Shown here piece by piece: positions 6,212 through 13,743 of a stretch of 28,044 nucleotides of DNA. This DNA comes from a virus. Below the pieces are notes generated by a model that was given only the letters and a program-made list of their open reading frames with translations, searched no databases and was not told where the DNA came from. Positions within the stretch are counted from its first letter, which is position 1; every line of letters begins with the position of its first letter. The DNA lies in the IMG/VR virus record IMGVR_UViG_3300017783_000152, positions 1-28,044 of that record; one strand, 5' to 3'. Both the position numbers and the translations under genes were made by a program.

Positions 6212-7061
6212 ACTGATTGACCATATGGGTTCTGACTTGTCTGTGGTTAATTCTGCAAGAGTTAGCTTTAACAAAGATTCATTTAAATACTCAGACCTAT
6301 ATATTGAGGTGGAAGAGGGGGCAGAGATCCCTGATTGGTTCAAAGATATTTCTTCGGAAAGTGATCTTAATAAAGCCTTAGCGGCTAATAACATTAAGAT
6401 ATACGACGAGAGTACTAATGAGATATACCACGACAGTACTAAAAGTATTTTTAGAAGAGTACGAGATACAGAAAAAGTAAAAGTATTCAAACGTAAAGGA
6501 TTTTCGACGGAGGACAAGAAACTAATTAAGTACCTAGCTACACACAATCATTTTACTCCCTTTACGCATTGTACTATTACGCTACGAGAAAAAGTACCCA
6601 TCTTTGTAGCTAGGCAGCGATTTAAGCATCAGATTGGATTCTCGTATAATGAAGTTAGCCGACGATATGTAGATTACGAGCCTGAGTTTTATACTCCTGA
6701 AGAGTGGCGAGCAAAGGCAGACAATAAGAAACAAGGGTCTGAAGAGGGTACTGATATTGATATTAACCCAGAAGGTTTTGTAATAGATGTGTATCAGCAA
6801 TCAATCTCTCGTGCTATGTGGACCTACGAGGATCTCCTAAGACGTGGAGTGTGTCCCGAGCAGGCCCGGATGGTACTGCCGCAGTCTACGTATACTGAAT
6901 ATTGGGTGACAGGCTCCTTAGCAGCTTGGGCAAGAGCCTACAACTTGAGGAGTAAACCGGACGCCCAGAAAGAGATTAGAGACTTAGCCTCTATGTGGAA
7001 TGATATACTATCTGAATTATACCCTTATAGCTGGAAGGAGCTTACACAAAATGAAGACTAA
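6201..7061 (+). CDS. thyX: FAD-dependent thymidylate synthase ThyX
   Basis: This 286-aa enzyme converts dUMP to dTMP using methylenetetrahydrofolate, NADPH and FAD. The ThyX motif region is ARQRFKHQIGFSYNEVSRRY (137-156). The classic RHR is KHQ here, while the S-x-NE-x-S-x-RY part (148-156) is intact. Upstream, LATHNHFTPFTH (112-123) and, near the end, ARMVLPQSTYTEYWVTGSL are typical. About 70 residues between RVSF (20-23) and KKLIKYL (106-112) are longer than in ordinary ThyX proteins and include a charged, Ser/Asp/Glu-rich stretch. ATG 6201 overlaps the stop of the endonuclease gene. With nrdJ and the dNTP hydrolase it forms a nucleotide-supply module. The next gene starts inside its last codons. 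Confidence 0.93.
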   Translation: MEVKLIDHMGSDLSVVNSARVSFNKDSFKYSDLYIEVEEGAEIPDWFKDISSESDLNKALAANNIKIYDESTNEIYHDSTKSIFRRVRDTEKVKVFKRKGFSTEDKKLIKYLATHNHFTPFTHCTITLREKVPIFVARQRFKHQIGFSYNEVSRRYVDYEPEFYTPEEWRAKADNKKQGSEEGTDIDINPEGFVIDVYQQSISRAMWTYEDLLRRGVCPEQARMVLPQSTYTEYWVTGSLAAWARAYNLRSKPDAQKEIRDLASMWNDILSELYPYSWKELTQNED

Positions 7062-7356
7062 ATTAACATTTGCCTTAATTGCTTTCCTATCATACCTCGG
7101 AGTGTCCTCAGCATACGCTAAGACTCCTACGCAGTGCGGGAGTATTCCTTCCGTTACTCAGCGACTACAGGACAAGCAAGGGCAAGTACCCATCTTCTCA
7201 GGATTCTCTGAGAGGGGAGGGATTATCATTGTGGTCTACGCTAACAAGGAAAGTAATATGTGGTCGGCAGGAACGATCTCTCCAGGACGCCCTGGGATTA
7301 TTTGTTTCTTAGATAGCGGTATTATGACTAAATTACCTAAGGGTCCTGAGACGTGA
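7051..7356 (+). CDS. Small exported (periplasmic) protein
   Basis: This 101-aa protein has a clear Sec signal peptide: basic MKTK, the hydrophobic core LTFALIAFLSYLGVSS and a likely cleavage after AYA (residue 23). The mature part of about 78 residues has two cysteines (C29, C85) that could form a periplasmic disulfide. ATG 7051 is chosen because GGAAGGAG (7033-7040) lies 10 nt upstream. It overlaps the end of thyX by 11 nt and is the last gene before the terminator. I recall similar short exported proteins in marine phages, without a known function. Superinfection exclusion or an envelope effect is possible but not shown. Confidence 0.75.
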   Translation: MKTKLTFALIAFLSYLGVSSAYAKTPTQCGSIPSVTQRLQDKQGQVPIFSGFSERGGIIIVVYANKESNMWSAGTISPGRPGIICFLDSGIMTKLPKGPET

Positions 7357-7390
7357 TCTAGGGTACTTTGATACTGCTGATGTCGAAACT

Positions 7391-7436
7391 AAAAACCCCC
7401 TACTAGGTAATCAATCCTAGAGGGGGCTTCTTCTTT
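7391..7436. terminator. Bidirectional intrinsic terminator between convergent operons
   Basis: CCCCCT (7396-7401), a bulged A, then CTAGG (7403-7407) pair with CCTAG (7416-7420) and AGGGGG (7421-7426) around an 8-nt loop. Read on +, the stem is followed by the T-rich TTCTTCTTT. Read on -, it is followed by TTTTT (complement of 7391-7395). It lies between the + strand metabolic operon and the - strand late operon, and can end both. Confidence 0.9.
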
Positions 7437-7457
7437 ATAAGAGCTAAAATATAGACA

Positions 7458-7910
7458 CTACCGCTTACTAAATCCCGCACCAAAGTAAAGTCCGGTTATG
7501 GCAGCTACTAAGTTAGTATCGAGAGGAGTGATGACAAATCCTGTAAAGGACTTCCATTCCACAACCTCTTCAGGACCGAATAACCAGTTCCAGAAGCCGC
7601 CTTGAAGTTCTAAGTACCCTACAGTAACAACCCAGGGAGTACCTATGTATATCAAGGCAGCTATTTTAGGCAGCAGGATAATTGAGAACACAGCAGTTAG
7701 TGCAATGATTCTCCGAGTCCATGCAAAATGCTTATCCCTCATACCGTGTTGGCGTACTAAGTTAGCCTGCTTTCCTTGTTCCGCCATAGCTGAGATTTGC
7801 ATCTTTGTGCGTTCTGCTGAGGCATGTAAGCTTTGCCCCCAGATCGACATGACACCGCCCAGGATTGTTGAGAATAACAAGGTGATTATTTCTAAAGGTA
7901 ATCCAAACAT
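7458..7910 (-). CDS. Holin-like multi-pass membrane protein
   Basis: This 150-aa protein has three or four hydrophobic segments: LPLEIITLLFSTILGGVMSIW (about 4-24), TRRIIALTAVFSIILLPKIAALIYIG (about 65-90) and a C-terminal NLVAAITGLYFGAGF ending in basic FSKR. A charged, Gln-rich stretch separates the first two. Size, topology and the basic C-terminus resemble phage holins, including the three-TM holins of gene transfer agents, but no family signature is decisive. It is the last gene of the late operon, 4 nt after the 1293-aa virion gene, the kind of place where late lysis genes occur (T7 17.5). It would act in the inner membrane to release or activate the endolysin. A membrane component of the DNA-ejection apparatus is an alternative. 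Confidence 0.5.
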   Translation of the reverse strand: MFGLPLEIITLLFSTILGGVMSIWGQSLHASAERTKMQISAMAEQGKQANLVRQHGMRDKHFAWTRRIIALTAVFSIILLPKIAALIYIGTPWVVTVGYLELQGGFWNWLFGPEEVVEWKSFTGFVITPLDTNLVAAITGLYFGAGFSKR

Positions 7911-7914
7911 TTTA

Positions 7915-10900
7915 TTATTGTCCTAGCTGTGCTGCTCTCCTAGTAAACTGCAAGAGGTCTGCTTTAACACCTCTCTCCTGAGCTTCATAGACCTTCTTAA
8001 CTATCTCCATACTGGTAGAAAGTCTCTCGGCATACTCAGGAGACTCTTTCTCATCTTGGTATTTTAGCAGAATGTCTAAGCCTTCTATGCCTGATTTTCT
8101 AAGGTAATTGATGGCTTTAGCTCTTTTAGCAGAAGGAATATCCTTGTACTTCTTAAATTCAGCCAATACAGGGAACTCATTTTCTAGCATAGTCTTGGTA
8201 ATGTCTTTGAGATTGGTATGAGTTTTTGATCCCCTGATCCTATTAACTTTATCTAGGGGCTTAAGGAGGTTACTAGGAACAGCAGATCTATTGGACCCTC
8301 GGTAGTAGGATCGTAGCCTGTCCCGCTTATCCTTATCAGACATATTTTTATATTCTTCTGAGCTAATCTCCTGTAGTACCAAGTCCCCTTCTGCAATAGC
8401 TAACAACCCATTAGCTATATTATCGTATTCAGGAGAGTTAGATCGGAACTCTACAATTCTCTTATCCATACCGAGGTTATTGATCTCCTTCATAACTGGT
8501 CCCTTATTTCGAGACACGTTAAAGCCGATAACCTGCTTAGTAATAGGAAGTAAAGGACCTTTAGCTACACCCACTTGAGTCGGCATATACTTCTCAGGAA
8601 CGTCTGAGAACACGTAAGGTTCTGCGGGAGTTCCTTGGATCAACGACTTAGCAAATTCATCAATCGCCGAAGACATAAAGGGATTAAACTCTGCAAACTC
8701 AGAACCTAAGACACCCTTCTGCTGCCTACGGTCTGTAAACTCTCGTGATTCACCGTCTCCAACAGTTTTAATAACATCCTGAATAGGTCTTAGGGGAGTC
8801 GTAAACGGGGCAGCAACATGACCTAACATGGACCCTACTACGGCCCCTAGTTTCTCAAACGCTTCAGGATCAGAGTCCCCATCTGTCATCTGGTAGAAAG
8901 TGTCAGATATTGTGTCAATAACTCGGCCTGGACTCCCTCGTAACGAAGGTCCTCCTAGAAACTCCCCTAAATCCCTAGAAAAAGTTTCTCTGGCAGGTTT
9001 ACCTTTAATAAACATTTCAGCCGTGTCTGCTAAAAACATATATGCAGACAAAGGAAACATAGGCTTAGTATCCACTATACTTCCGTCTTTTCCTTCCAAG
9101 CCGTATATAGTACCATCGCCAGAGTATTGCTTTAACGCATACGCCGCCGATAGAAGAGCAAGACCTTCAGCAGTCTCTGCTACACCTCTAGATACTTCTT
9201 CAAGGGCCTTTTCCCTGCCTAGAAACTCTTTAGTTATAATATCAGCTTTACCCTCAAGTTCAGCTATACGGGCTTTTACTTGCGCTTTACCTTCTGCTCC
9301 TTTAGGTTTACTCCCAAGAAGTTCAGTCATTTCAGCACTTATTTCACTGAGTTCAGCACGTTTTTCTAGGGCGTCTTTTGCACCTTTCTTTTTTGCTGCT
9401 CGTACTTTTACAGCCCCTTTACCTGCTTTTATGATACCAAGACCGGACCTATTAACAGTGTACACCAAGGCGTTAATAAGAAAATTCGGGAAAGGCATAA
9501 CAAGCTTAATAGCGGGATAACTATTGAGAAATCTCTGAAGATTATTGATGCCTGTACTAAAAATAGGGAGATCGTCCCCTGCTCTGCGAGATTGATAAGT
9601 TAGTCTATACGCTGCCTGAATACTTTTAGACACCATCTCATCGTCTATCAAGTCAAATCGGTTGCCTCGGATAACCTTCTCAATAGAGTCAAATTTGTCT
9701 ACGTCAGCTTTAGACATAGCACCTCTATTACGTTTTAGCTTTACTTGGTTGTCTAGTTCCGCCATAAAGCCCGCCGTTTTAAAGGCCCTATCTTGAATTG
9801 AGTTTAACGTGTTGAATATGCGAGAGGCTTTGTTGAATGCTTTTCCGACTATACTGTCAGGCTCTCGTCCTAATTGGTCGTCAAATACTTGAAAGATTAA
9901 ACGCTCTACCTCATCATATTTACCTGCAAGTATTTTAGCTAAGTCTTCAGTAGACGTAGAGTCCCTCAAAGCTTTCCATATACCTAAAGTGTCTTTACTG
10001 GATAACTGTTCAGGTCTGGTATATCCTAGAATATCCCCAGAGGTTTTAGTGATATAGTTGTTAAGAGCAGTATACCCAGCCTCCCCCGGAAGTCGGGCTA
10101 GAGAGCCGAGGACGTTTCGAGCCGTAGTGGCAGGTTGAGTAACCATGAAAGAACGCCAGATATCCACACCTACTCCGAGACGACCTGCGGCCTTACGTTC
10201 TTCTGCGCGTTGCTGAGATATAACACGAAGTTTAGAGCGCATCTCAGGCGTCTTTAGGACATCCTCAGCCTTTCCTGCGGTAACGCCTAATGCTTCCCCA
10301 GGACTTGCTAGACGTGCCAACATACTTGGGGAGATCTTTTGAGACTGAACAAGTTTAGTACCTGCTAGGCTGGCGTCTGCGCGAATGAAGTCGGCTAAGT
10401 CAGATAGCTCAATGTTATTAGACGCTAAGGATTTTACAAGATCCTCAGGAAGGTCCTCGGGATTAACCCCGTCAAGGATGGAGGCTCCTATTTCTGTAGT
10501 ACGAGAGCGTAAGTCTACTTTACGAGATAGGCTGGGGTCCTTGACTACTAGGTCTTGAAGAGTGGAGTACACTCTGCTGATCATGTCTGTGTCAGTCAAA
10601 ACCTCAAACATCTGACGAGTTTCTTCTTCAGAGATTCCGGCTTCTTTTGCCTTGTTCTTGAAGAAGTCTTTACCTTGTCTGACCTTATCTTGATCGAAGA
10701 ACTTTCCGCTTTCTTTAATGTACCTTTTAATCTCATTATCAGCCTCAACTGCCGTAAGAGCCTTAAGGTCTTTAATGTCGTAGTCAATTTCTTTAACGGA
10801 AGGTATATTAGGATCTTTGTTGACGGCGGAGTCCTTAGCTAAGTATCTTACCGTTACCTTACCGTCAACCTGATTGTTCCGAATAAATCCTACATCATCA

Positions 10901-11796
10901 TAGTCTTTTGAAATGCTCTCAGGAGTATCAATAGCTTTTACATAAATACCTTCAGTATTTAAGTCCTTTACCTCATCTACTGCTTCTGCTAGTGTGTTGG
11001 TACTTCCTGCCTTTCCTTGAGTTGTAGACTTCTCAAAGTTCTCTTGCATCTCCTTGATAACGTCTTTGGACTTGGGCCCAGACTTACCTAGAATAGCTTG
11101 ACCAGCAGCTCCGAAGGCTCCTGCTGTTCCTGAACGAATAGCCACGGAAGTAGCGAGATCTCCCCAGTCAAATCCTTTGCGTAGCTGCATCTCTTGCTCA
11201 GCTTCTTGTAGCTCAGCTTCTTGGTAAGTAGCAATAGGGGCTTCTACGGCAGCACCTACAGCAGCAGAGCGAGCTACCTTATTTGCCAGGGCTTTATTTA
11301 CAAATGTCTTAATGGCCGTCCGAGATAGTCCTGTTGCACCTGCTTTAAGGGCTGCACCAGCACCTGCTCCGATACCTGTAGCACCTAAAATAGTAGCGGC
11401 GATGTTCACAGGATCAGTAATAGAGTAGAGTGCATATTGACCTACTGCGGCGGCTTTGTCTCCTAGTGAAGTGTTATCTCCAAATACTTGATCAACCTCA
11501 GTGTCAATGGTATGGTATAGTTTCCCTAATTTCTTTAGGTACTCCTGGCTTTCTTTGTCCTCCGGTAGGTCTTCCAGATAATTTACGAAGCGAGAAGTGC
11601 CGTAAGTGTTTGTATGGATAAACCTGTACTCAGACATAAATTCGTCTAGGTACTCTTCAGCAGTGTCAAAAGATTGCCCTCTATCTCCATAGAACTTTAT
11701 TAAGGCGTTTATATGGTCATCGTTATCTTTAAGGCTGTAAAGAGATACTTCTTTATCTTTGTTCTCTGTACCTTCTTCTTCTTTTATTGTAGCCAT
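7915..11796 (-). CDS. Large internal virion (ejection) protein
   Basis: This 1293-aa protein is by far the largest here, close to T7 gp16 (1318 aa), and lies at the end of the structural operon where T7-like phages keep internal core proteins. The N-terminal 100 residues are charged. Residues about 117-235 are Gly/Ala-rich and hydrophobic (ILGATGIGAGAGAALKAG), suited to membrane insertion on DNA injection. A central stretch has DIWRSFMVTQPATTARNVLG, and another hydrophobic region contains LVMPFPNFLINALVYTVNR. I see no lytic transglycosylase motif like that at the gp16 N-terminus. The expected role is a core protein ejected into the cell envelope to form the DNA channel. This rests on size, place and composition, not on sequence match. 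Confidence 0.65.
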   Translation of the reverse strand: MATIKEEEGTENKDKEVSLYSLKDNDDHINALIKFYGDRGQSFDTAEEYLDEFMSEYRFIHTNTYGTSRFVNYLEDLPEDKESQEYLKKLGKLYHTIDTEVDQVFGDNTSLGDKAAAVGQYALYSITDPVNIAATILGATGIGAGAGAALKAGATGLSRTAIKTFVNKALANKVARSAAVGAAVEAPIATYQEAELQEAEQEMQLRKGFDWGDLATSVAIRSGTAGAFGAAGQAILGKSGPKSKDVIKEMQENFEKSTTQGKAGSTNTLAEAVDEVKDLNTEGIYVKAIDTPESISKDYDDVGFIRNNQVDGKVTVRYLAKDSAVNKDPNIPSVKEIDYDIKDLKALTAVEADNEIKRYIKESGKFFDQDKVRQGKDFFKNKAKEAGISEEETRQMFEVLTDTDMISRVYSTLQDLVVKDPSLSRKVDLRSRTTEIGASILDGVNPEDLPEDLVKSLASNNIELSDLADFIRADASLAGTKLVQSQKISPSMLARLASPGEALGVTAGKAEDVLKTPEMRSKLRVISQQRAEERKAAGRLGVGVDIWRSFMVTQPATTARNVLGSLARLPGEAGYTALNNYITKTSGDILGYTRPEQLSSKDTLGIWKALRDSTSTEDLAKILAGKYDEVERLIFQVFDDQLGREPDSIVGKAFNKASRIFNTLNSIQDRAFKTAGFMAELDNQVKLKRNRGAMSKADVDKFDSIEKVIRGNRFDLIDDEMVSKSIQAAYRLTYQSRRAGDDLPIFSTGINNLQRFLNSYPAIKLVMPFPNFLINALVYTVNRSGLGIIKAGKGAVKVRAAKKKGAKDALEKRAELSEISAEMTELLGSKPKGAEGKAQVKARIAELEGKADIITKEFLGREKALEEVSRGVAETAEGLALLSAAYALKQYSGDGTIYGLEGKDGSIVDTKPMFPLSAYMFLADTAEMFIKGKPARETFSRDLGEFLGGPSLRGSPGRVIDTISDTFYQMTDGDSDPEAFEKLGAVVGSMLGHVAAPFTTPLRPIQDVIKTVGDGESREFTDRRQQKGVLGSEFAEFNPFMSSAIDEFAKSLIQGTPAEPYVFSDVPEKYMPTQVGVAKGPLLPITKQVIGFNVSRNKGPVMKEINNLGMDKRIVEFRSNSPEYDNIANGLLAIAEGDLVLQEISSEEYKNMSDKDKRDRLRSYYRGSNRSAVPSNLLKPLDKVNRIRGSKTHTNLKDITKTMLENEFPVLAEFKKYKDIPSAKRAKAINYLRKSGIEGLDILLKYQDEKESPEYAERLSTSMEIVKKVYEAQERGVKADLLQFTRRAAQLGQ

Positions 11797-11810
11797 TTTA
11801 ATATAGCCCT

Positions 11811-12938
11811 TTATTCAAAAAACATGCCTCTGTCTTTGCTAAACTTTTGCTTAACTAATATAGGAGGATTAGAACCTTTTACTTTCCATATGGTTGGATC
11901 TTCTGTCGCAACGACCTCCTTCCTAGTATATATTTTTTCAGTACCTGTATTACTAGGACTCCCTGTGTCTCCTTGACCTTTTCCGTCCTTCTGAGGAACT
12001 CCAGGCTTTTCTGATTTATACTTTTTGATAACATCCTCAATCCGACCTTCGGAGATCATTCGTCTATCCTCAGGCGTCAAGCTTTGAATGTTACCCAATC
12101 CTTTTGCGTAGTCTACAATCTTAGATAAATTAGCTTCTGTAACAGGCATATTAAGAGACTTCATAGTCATAATAGAATTTACTGCATTTATAAGAGGCTT
12201 ATTATTTTTATTATTGCCGTCGCTAGACAACTGTTCTAAAGTCGCCTGGACGTTTGGCTCGCCGTTAGCGTCTATTACAAGTACGTCTGACCCTACAATA
12301 CTTTCAATAGTGCTATCGAATATCTTAGAAGCCTCAGTAGCGCTAAGATACCGTGAAAGCCTATTCAAGCCTGCTCCAGGACCTGTTGTACCTCTAGGGG
12401 AAGCTTCTTGTCCTCTCATAGCTGCTAAAACTTGCTGCTGCATACTCTCAGGAACCATACTTCTAACAGTATCTTCCTTAGAAGCACTACCTACTAAAGC
12501 ACCCTTAAAGTTATCCATGAAAGTGCTTTCCTTCTTAGGGATACCTTGAGTACCCTCATCTGAGATTTTTCCGAAGATTGAAGGGTCCTTATTGTATTTG
12601 GTTACTATTCGATTAGCTATGACAGAAGGCCTGACATTAGGATTATTCTTTTGTGTTTTTGAAATTTCCTGGCCTGCCTGTATTTTTTGATAAGGAGTCA
12701 TCTTAGCAAGACTCGCTTTCCCTGCCTTAGTTTGAGACATTACTCTTTCAGTAACACTCATAAATTCTTGATCGGATACCTTACGTGCTCTAGCTTGTTC
12801 CTTAACTACTCCAAAAGCAGCCTCAGCTTTCTTCTTATAATCCTCAGCAAGTTTTTTGTTTTCCTCACGAGCCTCGTCAATTTGGCCCGAGATACTACCC
12901 ATTGCTCCGATAATTACTCCCGGTGAGAAAAAAGCCAT
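11811..12938 (-). CDS. Probable internal virion protein
   Basis: This 375-aa protein has a short hydrophobic Gly-rich N-terminus (FFSPGVIIGAMGSISGQ), then a charged helical stretch (EAREENKKLAEDYKKKAEAAFG), then Lys/Ser/Pro-rich sequence. It lies between two virion genes and its ATG overlaps the preceding stop by one base, so it is probably translationally coupled. Many podoviruses encode two or three ejection proteins side by side, and this fits a middle-sized one. I do not recognise the family. Confidence 0.55.
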   Translation of the reverse strand: MAFFSPGVIIGAMGSISGQIDEAREENKKLAEDYKKKAEAAFGVVKEQARARKVSDQEFMSVTERVMSQTKAGKASLAKMTPYQKIQAGQEISKTQKNNPNVRPSVIANRIVTKYNKDPSIFGKISDEGTQGIPKKESTFMDNFKGALVGSASKEDTVRSMVPESMQQQVLAAMRGQEASPRGTTGPGAGLNRLSRYLSATEASKIFDSTIESIVGSDVLVIDANGEPNVQATLEQLSSDGNNKNNKPLINAVNSIMTMKSLNMPVTEANLSKIVDYAKGLGNIQSLTPEDRRMISEGRIEDVIKKYKSEKPGVPQKDGKGQGDTGSPSNTGTEKIYTRKEVVATEDPTIWKVKGSNPPILVKQKFSKDRGMFFE

Positions 12939-13468
12939 TACATAGGTACTCCCATCAATCCGCCTGTAGGCATTTGCTCTTCCTCAGGGGCTTCCTCTAA
13001 TTGTTCAAACTCTGTTTCTTCTGTAGCTACCTCGTCCTCGGTTATGTTATCGCCCCGGGCTTCTCTAAGGAGTTCCATAGCACTCTCAAGGTCGTCATCT
13101 TCATTACGATTAGCCAGTGCAATATAGTCGATACCGGCTTCATCTAGGAGAGTCGTAGCTAACTCTAAGATAGGCCCATAGATCAAGTACATCGTGTCGA
13201 TAGTATAGTAACCCTCAGCCCACCCTGAGTACACGATAGCTCGCGTCGTAAGTTCTACAGGAATACCTAGCTCTGCTGAGACTGCTAGACGCTTGAAAGC
13301 TGCTTTAGATACTAAGCGATCAGCAACTTCTTGATACGCCTCAGAAGGGTCTACATGGATTGGGGGTTGTTCGCTAGGGTGAGCGCCTAATTCTTGAGTC
13401 AATGAAGACCCCGCAATAGGACCGTTGAATACCGGAGAGTTCTCTTGAGGCTGATCTACGTCGGACAT
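12938..13468 (-). CDS. Acidic virion-associated protein with GLMG tail
   Basis: This 176-aa protein has a Pro/Gln-rich N-terminus, a helical middle (DRLVSKAAFKRLAVSAELG and TMYLIYGPILELATTLLDEAG) and a very acidic end that closes in GGLMGVPM. The same GLMG(V/G)P peptide occurs in two neighbouring virion genes. It ends with a one-base overlap with the next gene. The acidic middle suggests a chaperone-like or packaging role, but I know no family for it. Confidence 0.6.
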   Translation of the reverse strand: MSDVDQPQENSPVFNGPIAGSSLTQELGAHPSEQPPIHVDPSEAYQEVADRLVSKAAFKRLAVSAELGIPVELTTRAIVYSGWAEGYYTIDTMYLIYGPILELATTLLDEAGIDYIALANRNEDDDLESAMELLREARGDNITEDEVATEETEFEQLEEAPEEEQMPTGGLMGVPM

Positions 13469-13482
13469 AGTATTAAGTAACC

Positions 13483-13737
13483 TTATACTGGCGTTTTAAT
13501 AGAGTTCATAATGTTTTCATGTTTAGACATAAGACTAGAGATCTGCCCTACGCTAGAAGCTGCCGAAGGAGCGGTAGTAGTGGTCCCAGTTACTCCAGGA
13601 ACTCCCATAAGTCCTTGATGCTTCTTAGGTTTCATTTGAAGTTGAGTCGCAGTATTCTGCTTACCCCCTCCTCCAAATAGCCCCTCTACTCCTGAGCCTA
13701 CTACGGTTTTAGCGATAGTACCAAATACATCCATCAT
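13483..13737 (-). CDS. Small Gly-rich virion-associated protein
   Basis: This 84-aa protein starts with an amphipathic, Gly-rich segment (MMDVFGTIAKTVVGSGVEGLFGGGG), which suits a membrane-active peptide. It then has a basic linker (MKPKKHQ) leading to GLMGVPG (42-48) and a Thr/Ser/Ala-rich end. It lies in the ejection-protein cluster, 6 nt after the upstream gene's stop. Function unknown; it may be a small ejected protein comparable in place to T7 gp14. Confidence 0.55.
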   Translation of the reverse strand: MMDVFGTIAKTVVGSGVEGLFGGGGKQNTATQLQMKPKKHQGLMGVPGVTGTTTTAPSAASSVGQISSLMSKHENIMNSIKTPV

Positions 13738-13743
13738 TTTTAA

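Noticed and set aside
6164-6547. A - strand frame of 127 codons opposite thyX
   Set aside because: Antisense to the clear ThyX coding sequence and the endonuclease gene; hydrophobic by chance of the complementary codons.
8900-9520. A 206-codon + strand frame opposite the large virion gene
   Set aside because: It is antisense to a well-supported 1293-aa coding region and has composition expected from the complement of it.
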